DNA of 64,000 nucleotides from Polaribacter haliotis (GCF_014784055.1 NZ_CP061813.1:3544001-3608000); one strand, 5' to 3'; numbered from the stretch's first letter, positions 44,181-54,783 are shown. Notes: generated by a model from the letters alone, not told the origin. Translations and numbers: made by a program.

Positions 44181-46439
44181 ATGAAAACATATTACCTTTC
44201 CTTTATTTTAATGTTTTTTACCATTATTTTATGTGGGCAAGAAAATATTTATAAACTTGATATTACCAAAGGGGAAAACAGAAGTATAGACAGTTGGTTA
44301 AAAGCTGGTGGGGAAAATTCAGATGGACTTCGACTTGGCGTAAATTCTTTATTTTGGACAAAAGATGGTAAACCTTGGCTTCCAATTATGGGAGAATTTC
44401 ATTTTGTAAGATATCCTCAAAAATATTGGGAAGATGAACTACTTAAAATGAAAGCGGCAGGAATTTCAATTGTTTCAGTATATGTTTTTTGGGTAAATCA
44501 CGAGGTTACTCCAGGAAATTACAATTGGAAAGGCAACAACGATTTACGTCAATTTTTAAAACTTTGTAAAAAGCACGAACTTTTTGTGTGGTTACGTCCT
44601 GGGCCATATATTAATGCAGAAGCAAAAAATGGAGGTTTCCCAGATTGGATTAATAAAAAAGGAAAGCGTTCTAATGCGCCTTGGTATTTGGCAGCATCTA
44701 AAAAATATTATATAGAAGTTGCAAAACAAACAAAAGGATTCTATTTTAAAGATGGTGGCCCAATAATTGGTTTTCAAGTAGATAATGAGTTGGCACACGA
44801 TACTAAAAAAACACATCTAACTTCTTTGTTAAATATGGCAAAGGAATTAGGTATGATTACTCCCTTTTATTCAGCAACAAATAATAGTAAACACTTTTAT
44901 GAAAAAGGCGATATTATTCCAATGCAAGGCGCTTATCCTTATCGTGGATGGATGGAGCCAGAACCTACTATCGATTTTTTGTATTCTACAGACGAATGGG
45001 GAGCCATGAAAAACATTGGAGGTTTACCTTACGATGGTACAAAATTTCCAAGAGGAATGTGCGAATTAGGTGTTGGTTGTTGGCAATCTTATAACAACCG
45101 ATTTGTTGTGCCTAGTTACGATTCCGAAGGACATGCACAAAACGCATTGGGAAGAGGAATTAATTTAATGGGGTATTTTATGTTCCAAGGAGGAACTCAA
45201 AAAGAAGGTTATCAAGGAAATAACCACCCACTGAATTACGATTTTCAAGCACCAATTGGCGAATATGGTCAAATAAGAGATTCTTATAAAAAAATTAAAG
45301 TAATTCATAATTTTATTACAGATTTTGGTTCAGAATTAGCCACAATGCAACCTGCGAGAGTAATACAGCCAATTAAAGACCCAACAGACGTGAAAACATT
45401 GCGTTACGTAGGTAGATTTAAAGACGAAAAAGGTTTTCTGTTTTTAACAACAACACAAGGTTGGGTAGATATGAAGCCTCAAGAAAATGTACAAATTGAG
45501 CTAAAACTGAAAGGGGAAAAACTTCTTTTCCCTGAAGCACCAATTACAATAAAGGAAAATACAAGTCCTATTTTTCCAATAAATTTAGATATAAATGGAG
45601 CGCAATTAAAATATGCAACTGCACAATTATTAGCTAAAGTAGAGGGTAATAATGGCGTTCCAAATTATTTTTTCTTCAAACTGCCGGGTGTAAATCCGGA
45701 GTTTGCTTTTAATGATAATACGTTTAAAAAGTTGACTTCAACTGCGGAAACAATCAATAAAAATGGAAGAACTTATATAAAACCAGTACCAGGAATGGGC
45801 CAAACTATTGAGATTATTGATAATAATGGTAAAAAAGCCATAATTGTAGTATTAACTCGTGAGCAAGCAGAACAAAGTTGGAGGCTTCATTATAAAGGAA
45901 AAGAGCGTTTATTTTTAAGCAATGCGAATTTGTTAATAGATAAAGGGCATTTGGAGCTTTTTTCAGAATCTAACAAAATGAATTTATTAACTTTTCCTGC
46001 GATTGATAATAAATTAAATAGCGTAAGAAGTAAAAATAACGGGGTATTTAGCGAGCATGTTTTTGAAACTCCAGAAACGAATTTAGACATCAAAATAAAT
46101 AAAAAATCAACTAATAATTGGGTATTTAATACACCCAAAAAACTGCCTAAACACGTTAGAAATATTTTTGCTTATGTAGATTATATTGGGAGCAAAGCCG
46201 GTATTTTAGAAAATGGTAAAAATTATAGCGACGATTTTTTCAATGGAACTATTTGGGATATCGGATTAAGAAGATTTATGAATAATGGAAGATCAGAAAT
46301 TACAATTAAAATTTCTGAATGGGACGATAAAGTAAAAGGAATTCCTAAAAATAAAGCTCCTAAAAACGATACTGAACGTAAAGGTTTAATTAGAGAAATT
46401 AAATTTAAACCAGAATACACAATCTCTTTAGGAAAGTAA
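44181..46439 (+). CDS. GH35-family glycosidase, probable beta-galactosidase
   Basis: This 752-residue secreted enzyme starts with a signal peptide (end near LCGQ). It has the GH35 N-terminus PIMGEFHFVRYP and VYVFWVNHEVTPGNYNW. The acid/base is Glu203 in QVDNEL, and the likely nucleophile is Glu295 in CELGVGCW. The usual acid/base context is QIENE, so the Val-Asp substitution marks a divergent branch. The enzyme would release terminal beta-galactose. It is the first gene of a three-enzyme operon; the GH63-like gene follows after 16 bases. Confidence 0.88.
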   Translation: MKTYYLSFILMFFTIILCGQENIYKLDITKGENRSIDSWLKAGGENSDGLRLGVNSLFWTKDGKPWLPIMGEFHFVRYPQKYWEDELLKMKAAGISIVSVYVFWVNHEVTPGNYNWKGNNDLRQFLKLCKKHELFVWLRPGPYINAEAKNGGFPDWINKKGKRSNAPWYLAASKKYYIEVAKQTKGFYFKDGGPIIGFQVDNELAHDTKKTHLTSLLNMAKELGMITPFYSATNNSKHFYEKGDIIPMQGAYPYRGWMEPEPTIDFLYSTDEWGAMKNIGGLPYDGTKFPRGMCELGVGCWQSYNNRFVVPSYDSEGHAQNALGRGINLMGYFMFQGGTQKEGYQGNNHPLNYDFQAPIGEYGQIRDSYKKIKVIHNFITDFGSELATMQPARVIQPIKDPTDVKTLRYVGRFKDEKGFLFLTTTQGWVDMKPQENVQIELKLKGEKLLFPEAPITIKENTSPIFPINLDINGAQLKYATAQLLAKVEGNNGVPNYFFFKLPGVNPEFAFNDNTFKKLTSTAETINKNGRTYIKPVPGMGQTIEIIDNNGKKAIIVVLTREQAEQSWRLHYKGKERLFLSNANLLIDKGHLELFSESNKMNLLTFPAIDNKLNSVRSKNNGVFSEHVFETPETNLDIKINKKSTNNWVFNTPKKLPKHVRNIFAYVDYIGSKAGILENGKNYSDDFFNGTIWDIGLRRFMNNGRSEITIKISEWDDKVKGIPKNKAPKNDTERKGLIREIKFKPEYTISLGK

Positions 46440-46455
46440 TTTTCAAAAATATATT

Positions 46456-48477
46456 ATGATGAAAATATGTAAATATTTAGCAATATTAGTCGGTTTAATC
46501 TTTGCGAGTTGTGCAGGAGGAAAAAAAGAAGTTAAAGTGGAGGAAACTTTAGCAGAAAAAATGATGCATATTGAAGGGATGATTAATGTGGAAGCTGGAA
46601 AACCAAACAATTTCACTTTTACAGATTTAGGTGCTTGGCATGGCTATGGAATCACAAAAAAAGAAATCGAAAATAAAGAGATTTCTTTTCGAGGACCTAT
46701 TTTTTTAGTGAATGGAGGATATTTCTACGAAAATAAAAACCAATCTGGACTTGTTAAATTATCTGTTGTAGCAAAAGAAGTTCCATTAAAATTCGAAAGA
46801 AAAAAAGCAACTCACACACCAGGAATATTGCAACAAGTTTTTCAAAATGAAAAATTAAAAATCTCACAAAGATTAATTTATATTTCTTCGGATAAATCTT
46901 TAACGGAAACTATTATTGAAAATGTTGGAGACCAAAAAAACACCCTCAATTTAAAGTGGAATATGGTGCCTTATACTGTAGATAAGGAGGTTTTTAAAAC
47001 GAAAGGTAAAACTTTAATTATGAATACAAATCCGCATGGAGCTTATGGATTAGAATTTAATAATGATAAAATAAAGTTGAATATTACCGAAAATGGAACA
47101 GGAAAAGCTGTACTAAACAATGTTGATTTAAAACCAAATGAAAAGAAAACGTTCTATTTTGTTGAAACATTTTTAGCAGATGAAAAAATAGATTCCGAAC
47201 GTTTTTTAAATCAATTAGAAACATCTCCTGTAAAAGAGGGGAAATCAGAAATTGAACTATTTGCAGAAAATAGAAAACGTTGGCTAAATTATTTTAATGA
47301 GATTACCAAACCAAATACAAAATGGTTAAAAGATGAAAATAATCAACGAATTGCAGCGAAATCTTTACAAACATTAATAACAAATTGGAGAACTCCAGCA
47401 GGAAACTTAGAAGGCGAAGGCATTTATCCTTGTCTTGGTTATTTTAATGGATATTGGGCTTGGGATTCTTGGAAACATGCAGCTGCACTTGTAGATATTG
47501 CCCCTGATTTGGCAAAAAAGCAAATAGAAGGTATGTTTATGTTTCAAAATGAAGCAGGAATGGTTGGCGATGTTGTTCGTTATTATAAAAGAGATGATAA
47601 TTGGAGAGATTCAAAACCACCTTTGGCTGGTTGGGCTGTATGGCTTGCTTATGAAGCAACTAACGATAAAGATTTTTTAGAAAAAATCTATCCAAAATTA
47701 GTAAAATACCATAATTGGTGGTACAAAGAACGTGATGCTAACAAAAACGGACTTTGTGAATATGGTTCAACTGATGGTACACACCAAGCAGCAGCTTGGG
47801 AAAGTGGTATGGATAATGCAGCTCGTTTTGACGATGCTAAAGTTGTAAAACAAACATATGGAGGTACTTATAATCAAGAATCTGTAGATTTGAATACGTA
47901 TCTATGGCAAGAAAAAGGGTTTTTGTCTAAAATGGCAAAGGCTTTAGGAAAACAACAAGATGCTGCCAATTTCAGTAAAGAAGCAAACGAATTAAAAGAC
48001 AAAATAAATGACCGTTTTTGGGATGAAAAAGATGGTTATTTCTATGATTGGTCTTTAAGCAATAAAAAAATGATTAAAATTGTGGGCTCTGAAGGTTGGA
48101 CTCCTTTATTTGCAAATCTTGCAAGTGAAGATCAAGCAAAACGTGTAAAAGATGTAATGCTAAACCCTGAGATGTTTAATACTTATGTGCCTTTGGGAAC
48201 TCTTGCTGTAAATGATTCTAAATATGAAAAAGATGGTTATTGGAAAGGCTCTATTTGGGTAGATCAAATTTATTTTGGGGTAAAAGCTTTGCGAAATTAT
48301 GGCTATAATAAAGAAGCAGATGAGCTTCAAGAAAGAACTTTAAAAAATCTTGAAGGAATTAGTGAACCAGGAGTTCCAATTCGAGAAAATTACGATCCAC
48401 TTTCAGGAATAGGTTATAGAGGTGTTCAATTTAGTTGGTCTGCTGGGCATCTTTTAATGCTTTTAATGAATAAATAA
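46456..48477 (+). CDS. GH63-like (YgjK-type) alpha-glycosidase, lipoprotein
   Basis: The protein is a 673-residue lipoprotein (FASC, Cys19). The catalytic (alpha/alpha)6 barrel carries WAWDSWK (Asp337) and AWESGMDNA (Glu449, Asp453), the motifs of GH63 enzymes such as E. coli YgjK. GYWKGSIWVDQ and GVQFSWSAG near the end belong to the same family. It should hydrolyse an alpha-linked glucose or related sugar. It lies 16 bases after GH35 and ten bases before GH110. Specific linkage is unknown. Confidence 0.85.
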   Translation: MMKICKYLAILVGLIFASCAGGKKEVKVEETLAEKMMHIEGMINVEAGKPNNFTFTDLGAWHGYGITKKEIENKEISFRGPIFLVNGGYFYENKNQSGLVKLSVVAKEVPLKFERKKATHTPGILQQVFQNEKLKISQRLIYISSDKSLTETIIENVGDQKNTLNLKWNMVPYTVDKEVFKTKGKTLIMNTNPHGAYGLEFNNDKIKLNITENGTGKAVLNNVDLKPNEKKTFYFVETFLADEKIDSERFLNQLETSPVKEGKSEIELFAENRKRWLNYFNEITKPNTKWLKDENNQRIAAKSLQTLITNWRTPAGNLEGEGIYPCLGYFNGYWAWDSWKHAAALVDIAPDLAKKQIEGMFMFQNEAGMVGDVVRYYKRDDNWRDSKPPLAGWAVWLAYEATNDKDFLEKIYPKLVKYHNWWYKERDANKNGLCEYGSTDGTHQAAAWESGMDNAARFDDAKVVKQTYGGTYNQESVDLNTYLWQEKGFLSKMAKALGKQQDAANFSKEANELKDKINDRFWDEKDGYFYDWSLSNKKMIKIVGSEGWTPLFANLASEDQAKRVKDVMLNPEMFNTYVPLGTLAVNDSKYEKDGYWKGSIWVDQIYFGVKALRNYGYNKEADELQERTLKNLEGISEPGVPIRENYDPLSGIGYRGVQFSWSAGHLLMLLMNK

Positions 48478-48487
48478 AATTATAAAG

Positions 48488-50350
48488 ATGAATAGAAAAC
48501 TCTTATCTGTACTTGTTTTTTGTGTAGGATTTCTATCTTTTTTTGGATGTGGCAACAATCAAAAATCAGCATTCATAAAAAATAATTATCCTGAAGTAAG
48601 TGAACGAACACTTGCAGAAGCAAACACAACTTTTTTTATAAATCCTAATTCTGGAGACGATTCTAATTTGGGAACTTCAAAGGAAAAGCCATGGAAAACC
48701 TTTAAAAGAATCAATCAATTACATTTAACAGAAGGTAACACCATTGAAATTTTATCGGCAGGAGATTTTAAAGAATCTTTATTTGTAACAGGAAAAGGAA
48801 CTGAAGAAAATCCAATAACTATAAATTTTTCAGTAGGAATTTATAATTTTTATCCTGAAAATGCTTATAAAAATCAGTTTCAAATTTCCAATACGAACGA
48901 TGCTCCAAAGGATTTTAAAGCAGTAGCATTTTATTTTTTAGAAGCAGAAAATGTTCGTTTAAACGGAAATGGCGCAGAAATTATGTTTCGAGGAAAAGTA
49001 ATGGAAACAGGAATTAGATATTCTAAAAACATTACTATAGAAAACTTAACTTTCGATTATTATAGACCCACTGTTTCTGAATTAAAAGTGATTAAAACAA
49101 ACAATAGTTATGCAGATGTTGAAATACATGCAGATTCGAAATATAAAATTATTGATAGCACTTTAACTTGGGTTGGTGAAGGTTGGAAACACAAACCACA
49201 ATCGCTTTGGCAGGCATTTAACCCAGAAACAGATAAAGTTGCAAGAACTTCTTTACCTGTAAATAATTTAAGTTTTTCAAAAATTGGCGACCAAAAAGTT
49301 CGTATTCATTTTGATAAAAATCCAGGATTAAAAGAAGGAATTATCTATCAAAATAGGAATACTTTTAGAGATTATGCTGCTGTTTTTTCTGAAAGAAGTA
49401 GCAATATTATTTGGAAAAATGTAACCGTACATTTTATGCACGGAATGGGTTTTGTTAGTCAGTTTTGTGAAAATATTACTTTTGATAATCTTTCCGTAAA
49501 ACCAAGTGAAAAATCTGGAAGAACTTGTGCAGCTTGGGCAGATATTCTTCATTTTTCGAGTTGTAAGGGAAATATTGAAATTAAAAACTCGTATTTATCT
49601 GCAGCTAATGACGATGCTGTGAATGTACATGGAACTCATTTAAGAATTACAGAAAAACTGTCTAACAAAAAAATAAGAGTCCGTTTTATGCACCCACAAA
49701 CCTTTGGTTTTGAAGCTTTTTTTGCTGGAGATAGTGTCGAGTTTGTTAGTAACACCAGTTTGCTTTCTTATTCAAAAAATAAAGTAGTATCAGCAAAAAT
49801 GCTGAATGAAAAAGAAATGGAACTTGAGTTAAAACAGCCAGTTCCACATAATATAAACCCGAAAGACGTAATTGAAAATACAACTTGGACACCCAACTTA
49901 ACGATTACAAATACAAAAATAGCTCACATTCCTACAAGAGGAGTTTTAATAACGACAAGAGCGAAAGTTCGTATTGAAAATAATGAATTTAATAAACCCA
50001 CAATGAGTGGAGTTTTAATTGCAGATGATGCAAATGGGTGGTTTGAGTCTGGTCCTGTAAAAAACGTAATCATTAAAAATAATAAGTTTATAGATTGTGG
50101 TTCGCCAGTAATTAATATTCATCCAGAAAATAAAGTAGTTGTTTCTGGTGCTTTTGTTCACGAAAATATTAAAATTTCGAAAAATCTATTCAGCATAAAT
50201 AGTGGAAAGATATTATTTGCAAAAAGTACTCGAAACATTCAGTTTACAAATAATACTATCGAAGCTAAAAAACGTTTTCTAATTGAAGATTTCTTAACGT
50301 TTAAAGAATCTGATGCTATAAAAATTGAAAATAATAAACAAATTTTTTAA
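48488..50350 (+). CDS. GH110-like alpha-1,3-galactosidase, lipoprotein
   Basis: This 620-residue lipoprotein (FFGC, Cys21) has a right-handed beta-helix, seen in the repeated N/I-rich turns (NITIENLTFDYY, NIEIKNSYL, NVIIKNNKFIDC). NDDAVNVHGTHLRI followed by RVRFMHPQTFGFEAF matches the conserved block of GH110, whose known members remove terminal alpha-1,3-galactose. With GH35 it could remove alpha- and beta-galactose from one glycan. No sulfatase is in the window, so a sulfated carrageenan substrate is less likely. Operon end: a hairpin follows the stop. Confidence 0.82.
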   Translation: MNRKLLSVLVFCVGFLSFFGCGNNQKSAFIKNNYPEVSERTLAEANTTFFINPNSGDDSNLGTSKEKPWKTFKRINQLHLTEGNTIEILSAGDFKESLFVTGKGTEENPITINFSVGIYNFYPENAYKNQFQISNTNDAPKDFKAVAFYFLEAENVRLNGNGAEIMFRGKVMETGIRYSKNITIENLTFDYYRPTVSELKVIKTNNSYADVEIHADSKYKIIDSTLTWVGEGWKHKPQSLWQAFNPETDKVARTSLPVNNLSFSKIGDQKVRIHFDKNPGLKEGIIYQNRNTFRDYAAVFSERSSNIIWKNVTVHFMHGMGFVSQFCENITFDNLSVKPSEKSGRTCAAWADILHFSSCKGNIEIKNSYLSAANDDAVNVHGTHLRITEKLSNKKIRVRFMHPQTFGFEAFFAGDSVEFVSNTSLLSYSKNKVVSAKMLNEKEMELELKQPVPHNINPKDVIENTTWTPNLTITNTKIAHIPTRGVLITTRAKVRIENNEFNKPTMSGVLIADDANGWFESGPVKNVIIKNNKFIDCGSPVINIHPENKVVVSGAFVHENIKISKNLFSINSGKILFAKSTRNIQFTNNTIEAKKRFLIEDFLTFKESDAIKIENNKQIF

Positions 50351-50354
50351 AAAA

Positions 50355-50382
50355 AAAGCAACCAAAAAATGGTTGCTTTAAT
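50355..50382 (+). terminator. Terminator after the GH110 gene
   Basis: AAAGCAACCA and TGGTTGCTTT form a perfect stem around AAAAA. The T run after it is short, so efficiency may be moderate. It also lies beyond the small minus-strand gene and could serve both. Confidence 0.7.
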
Positions 50383-50426
50383 TACGTTAATATTAAACGT
50401 GTTATAAACGTACTTGTGGGGAGTAG

Positions 50427-50690
50427 TTATCTTATTGAAATTTTTGAAAATACTTTTAAAGTATCTCTTTTTACAATTTTTGCATTGTCTAAAGTCACTT
50501 TAATAACATGCTCTGGATTAGATACCTGAAACACATAACTAAACTGTCTAAATGATGTAACATGATAGTTTGGAAACTCTTTTTCAACAACAGTTTTGTT
50601 AGACTCGTAATGTTCTAATTCTGTTTTTACTGGTTGACAACTCATTAGTAAACTCCCTACAAATGTTAAAGTTAATAACACTTTTTTCAT
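50427..50690 (-). CDS. Small lipoprotein, unknown
   Basis: The protein has 87 residues with a lipoprotein signal (SLLMSC, Cys18) and a mostly beta body (TSFRQFSYVFQV). No family is recognised. It is encoded alone on the minus strand. The upstream 257 bases contain minus-strand -7-like boxes (TATTTTTG at 50799-50806; TATCTTTG at 50933-50940), which lack a good -33 partner. It could be a secreted stress or envelope protein, but nothing supports a specific function. Confidence 0.65.
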   Translation of the reverse strand: MKKVLLTLTFVGSLLMSCQPVKTELEHYESNKTVVEKEFPNYHVTSFRQFSYVFQVSNPEHVIKVTLDNAKIVKRDTLKVFSKISIR

Positions 50691-50947
50691 AATAAATAAT
50701 TTAAATAATTTTAATAAAAAACTATTATTTAATTTTCAGAGACTAACTTTTGTAGGGATTGAAGTTATGGTTATTCTGAAACTATTAAAATAATAGAACA
50801 AAAATACGCGTAAAGTTAGGGTGCTTTAATTGTATTATAATAAATAATTGCAACTAAAAATTAATTTAGCCAAATTGTTGAACTTATTATAAATTGTAAA
50901 AAGGGAGTAACAATTATTTCTAATTGAGATTGCAAAGATACATAAAA

Positions 50948-52489
50948 TTATTTCAACTTTAAAAATGAAAAATTATATTTTATTCCAAAATTAATAAAAG
51001 GATTGCTAAGACTGCCTCCTTTAGCTTTTACATACCCAGCAGAACTACGTAAGCTTAAAGTGTTATTTAATTGGTAATCAACACCTAAGCTTGGTTTTAT
51101 AATAAGGCCTTCTCCTGTGCTAATATTTCCTCCTCCTGCAGCTCCTCCTAAAATTTGTGTATAAAAAGTAATATTATCATGTAATATGGGGTTAGTTCTT
51201 ATTCCAACACCAACCAAACCTTCTGCATAAGCACCTGCGTCTCCAAAATTTGCAAATGAGGTTTGTCCTGCAACAAATATATTTTTATTAATATCTAAAT
51301 TAACTTGTAAAGATATTTGGTGCATATCTTCAGTAGGATTCGTTATTCTTTTTGCTTTAAAATACCAATCTTGTTTTACGATTACTTCAAATCCTTTAAA
51401 AACAGCGTTATTAAAATTAGAAGTATCATTATAAGTACCATTTCTTTCAATATAATATTTTAATCCTGCTCCAAAGGAAGAAGTTGCGAAATACTTATTA
51501 GGAGTTAATAAAAAACCTTTATTTACAGATAAGTAGAGGTCTTTATATATTTTTTGTTCAAAGGAAATATCGGGATATAATAAGAAACCACCTTGTGTAT
51601 CTACACCACCACCACCACCAGCTCCTATTCCGAATTTTGCTTGAATATTAGTACGGTTTTTATTCATAGATAAGTGATATCCACCACCTAAAAACACATC
51701 CATATAACCAGCTCTTATTCCACTGTAAGCGCCATCTACTTTTAAAAATGCAAACCAGTTTTTATTGATATAAGAAGCGAGTTCAAAACCTGCTAAACGA
51801 ATTGTTTTTCCATTTAAAACTTCTCCAGTTGTAGCATCTGCTTCACTTGTAACTCTTAAATTATTTAAATGAAGCATTAAAGAAGTTCTATTTGTTTTTT
51901 GATTCCAGCTAGATTCTTTTAAATCTGTAACCGAAAACTCTTTTTCTGAGGCTTTATAATTAGAGTATTCAAAATCTAAAGGAATTTCTAAAGCGACATT
52001 TAATTGATGGCCAGATATATTTCCTCCATCGAAAAAATCGACATAACTCCAACCACCATTCAAGGTGAAATCTTTAAAATCATAACCTAAATTTACATGG
52101 GGTAAAATAAAGGCGCCTCCACCATCTGGAGCTGAAGCACCTCCACCACCACCAAAATGGAAGCCAGCATCGAGATATAAAGTTTTATTTAAATATTTTT
52201 TTATTCCTGCATTTACACCAAGTGTAAAAAAACCTCCTTTATTACCTGTTACTGCACCGTAAATTCCAAAACCTGCATATGCCCAATCGTTTAACATTAA
52301 ATTGTAATGAATACCAGTAAAACCCATATTTGGGTCATCTATACCTAATGGATTAATAGGTAAGTCTAAAGACTGAAAATCTATTCTAGCAAATGCTTTT
52401 TGAGTAATTTTATTTGGAATAATATCAGACTGCGAAAAAATAATTTGATTTAAAAAAAGTATTGTAAATAATAATAGATGTTTTTTCAT
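50948..52489 (-). CDS. Outer-membrane beta-barrel protein, unknown family
   Basis: This 513-residue protein has a signal peptide (end near IIFSQ). Many amphipathic strands are separated by Gly-rich turns (GGGGGAS, GAGGGGGV, GGAAGGG), and it ends in a beta strand with an aromatic residue (FGIKYNFSFLKLK). It follows the molybdoenzyme gene by one base and therefore belongs to the fdhD-fdhF-like operon. A channel or anchor linked to the redox enzyme is possible; the family is not recognised. Confidence 0.65.
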   Translation of the reverse strand: MKKHLLLFTILFLNQIIFSQSDIIPNKITQKAFARIDFQSLDLPINPLGIDDPNMGFTGIHYNLMLNDWAYAGFGIYGAVTGNKGGFFTLGVNAGIKKYLNKTLYLDAGFHFGGGGGASAPDGGGAFILPHVNLGYDFKDFTLNGGWSYVDFFDGGNISGHQLNVALEIPLDFEYSNYKASEKEFSVTDLKESSWNQKTNRTSLMLHLNNLRVTSEADATTGEVLNGKTIRLAGFELASYINKNWFAFLKVDGAYSGIRAGYMDVFLGGGYHLSMNKNRTNIQAKFGIGAGGGGGVDTQGGFLLYPDISFEQKIYKDLYLSVNKGFLLTPNKYFATSSFGAGLKYYIERNGTYNDTSNFNNAVFKGFEVIVKQDWYFKAKRITNPTEDMHQISLQVNLDINKNIFVAGQTSFANFGDAGAYAEGLVGVGIRTNPILHDNITFYTQILGGAAGGGNISTGEGLIIKPSLGVDYQLNNTLSLRSSAGYVKAKGGSLSNPFINFGIKYNFSFLKLK

Positions 52490-52490
52490 G

Positions 52491-54782
52491 TTATCTTTTT
52501 TGAATAGAAATAACTACAGTTTTTGAAGCTGGTGTATTACTAATTTTGGCCACACTTTTAATAGGAACCAATACGTTTGCTTCAGGGAAATAGGTAGCTG
52601 TACATTGCTTTGGAATATTATATGGAATTGCTAGAAAACTTTTCGCTTCTCGTTTTTCATCATTAAAATGACTTGTTAAATTCACTAAATCTAATTTTTT
52701 TAAACCTTGTTGTTTCATGTCTTCTTCATTCATAAAGATAACTCTTCTTTCGTTTAGAACACCTCTGTAACGATCGTTTAAACCATAAATTGTGGTATTA
52801 TATTGGTCGTGCGTTCGAATTGTCATCATTAAAAATTGATTTTTTTTCAATATAATATCCGAAGGTAAGTTTTTACTAAAATTCGCTTTACCAGTTGAGG
52901 TTGGTTCAAAATTATTAATTCTAGCATTGTTTGGTAAATAAAAACCTCCTTTTATACGCGCTCTTTTATTGTAATTCTCGAAACCAGGAATTGTCGCTTC
53001 AATTTTATTACGAATTAAATCGTAATTATCTGTAAGTTTCGTCCAATTTACTGTAGAGTTTTTTAAAGTTGCAATTGCAATTCCTGCAACAATTTTTGGT
53101 TCGCTTAATAATTTGTTTGAATGTGGTGCTAAATGTCCATGAGATTGATGCACAACTCCCATTGAATTTTCTACAGTTACAAACTGTTCACCTGAAGATT
53201 GAAAGTCTTTTTCAGAACGACCCAAACAAGGTAAGATTAACGCTTTTTTTCCATGAATTAAATGACTTCTATTCAGTTTTGTGGATATATGAACCGTTAA
53301 ATTACAATTGCGTAAAGCATCTGCAGTAAATTCTGTATCTGGTGTTGCAGAAATAAAATTACCTCCCATACCAAAGAATATTTTCGCTTTTTCATTATGC
53401 ATTGCCTCAATAGAGTTTACAACGTCAAAACCATGTTTTCTGGGCGATTTAAAATTAAACTCATTATCTAATTTATCTAAAAAAGAATCTGGAGATTTCT
53501 CCCAAATTCCCATGGTTCTATCTCCTTGTACATTAGAATGACCACGAACTGGACAGGTTCCAGCTCCTTTTTTACCAATGCTTCCTTTTAATAATAGAAT
53601 GTTTACGAGCTCACGGATATTATCCACTGAATTTTTATGTTGTGTTAAACCCATTGCCCAACAAATAATAATCTTTTCATTGTTGATGATAAGTTCGGTT
53701 GCTTTTTCTATTTCTTCAAATTCAATACCTGTTTGTGGAAGTAACTCTTCTATTGAATAATTATCTAAATCATTCAACATTTCGTCAATTCCAGCTGTTT
53801 TTTCTTTTATAAAATCATGATTGAAAATAGCACCAGGATTTTCAATTTCCTTTTGCTTCATTAATTTTAAAATGATTTTTAGTAAGGCAACATCTCCGTT
53901 TATTTTTACTTGAAGAAACAAGTCTGTTAAATCTTGCCCAGAACCAATCCATTTTAATGGATTTTGCGGATCTTTATAATTTAGTAAACCAACTTCTGGT
54001 AGTGGATTTATAGTAATAATTTTTCCGCCATTATTTTTGGTTTCACCTAATGCAGTTAACATTCTTGGATGATTTGTTCCTGGATTTTGCCCAATAACAA
54101 TCACTAAATCTGCGTGATTAAAATCATCTAAAGTTACAGATCCTTTTCCTATTCCTAAAGTTTCTGATAGTGCAGCACCACTAGATTCATGACACATATT
54201 AGAACAATCTGGTAAATTATTTGTTCCAAATTGTCTAACAAAAAGTTGATATAAAAAGGCAGCTTCATTACTTGTTCTTCCTGATGTATAAAAAATAGCT
54301 TCATCAGGTGAATCTAAAGAATTTAATTCTTCACCAATTAAATTAAAAGCATCTTCCCAAGAAATTTCTTCATAATTATCTTTTCCTTCAGGCAAATACA
54401 TTGGTTGGGTAATTCTTCCACTTTTACCAATTTCGTAATCGGATAATTTTGCCAATTCTTGTACAGAATGTGTTGCAAAAAATAAAGGCGAGACTTTGTT
54501 TTTTGTAGCTTCTTCTGCAACAGCTTTTGCTCCATTTTCGCAATATTCTGCTAAAAAAGCACGCTTTGCATCTGGATCTGGCCAAGCACAACCTGGGCAA
54601 TCAAAACCATCTTTTTGATTTAAGTTTTTAAGTAAACCAATCCCTTTTATAAGTCCAACTTCTGAAGTAATATGATTTATTGAAGATTTAATAGCTTTAA
54701 AACCAACAGCAGAATCTGGAATTTCTTTTAATTGAATTCCAGTTAATTTTTCTGGTGGTTGTGCATTTGATTTTTCAGACAT
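52491..54782 (-). CDS. FdhF/YdeP-family molybdopterin oxidoreductase
   Basis: This 763-residue enzyme has the N-terminal DCPGCAWPDP segment typical of YdeP-like proteins. The FYTSGRTSNEAAFLYQLFVR...SNMCHESSG cofactor region and a C-terminal MGD-binding half (MMTIRTHDQYNTTIYG) follow. There is no Cys-x2-Cys-x3-Cys cluster like that of formate dehydrogenase H, so formate oxidation is uncertain. It sits one base downstream of fdhD, whose product sulfurates the cofactor. No electron-transfer subunit is encoded nearby. The substrate is unknown; YdeP itself is linked to acid resistance. Confidence 0.88.
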   Translation of the reverse strand: MSEKSNAQPPEKLTGIQLKEIPDSAVGFKAIKSSINHITSEVGLIKGIGLLKNLNQKDGFDCPGCAWPDPDAKRAFLAEYCENGAKAVAEEATKNKVSPLFFATHSVQELAKLSDYEIGKSGRITQPMYLPEGKDNYEEISWEDAFNLIGEELNSLDSPDEAIFYTSGRTSNEAAFLYQLFVRQFGTNNLPDCSNMCHESSGAALSETLGIGKGSVTLDDFNHADLVIVIGQNPGTNHPRMLTALGETKNNGGKIITINPLPEVGLLNYKDPQNPLKWIGSGQDLTDLFLQVKINGDVALLKIILKLMKQKEIENPGAIFNHDFIKEKTAGIDEMLNDLDNYSIEELLPQTGIEFEEIEKATELIINNEKIIICWAMGLTQHKNSVDNIRELVNILLLKGSIGKKGAGTCPVRGHSNVQGDRTMGIWEKSPDSFLDKLDNEFNFKSPRKHGFDVVNSIEAMHNEKAKIFFGMGGNFISATPDTEFTADALRNCNLTVHISTKLNRSHLIHGKKALILPCLGRSEKDFQSSGEQFVTVENSMGVVHQSHGHLAPHSNKLLSEPKIVAGIAIATLKNSTVNWTKLTDNYDLIRNKIEATIPGFENYNKRARIKGGFYLPNNARINNFEPTSTGKANFSKNLPSDIILKKNQFLMMTIRTHDQYNTTIYGLNDRYRGVLNERRVIFMNEEDMKQQGLKKLDLVNLTSHFNDEKREAKSFLAIPYNIPKQCTATYFPEANVLVPIKSVAKISNTPASKTVVISIQKR

Positions 54783-54783
54783 A

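Noticed and set aside
52491..54782. Calling the molybdoenzyme a formate dehydrogenase
   Set aside because: It lacks the N-terminal 4Fe-4S cysteine pattern and matches the YdeP branch, whose substrate is not established.
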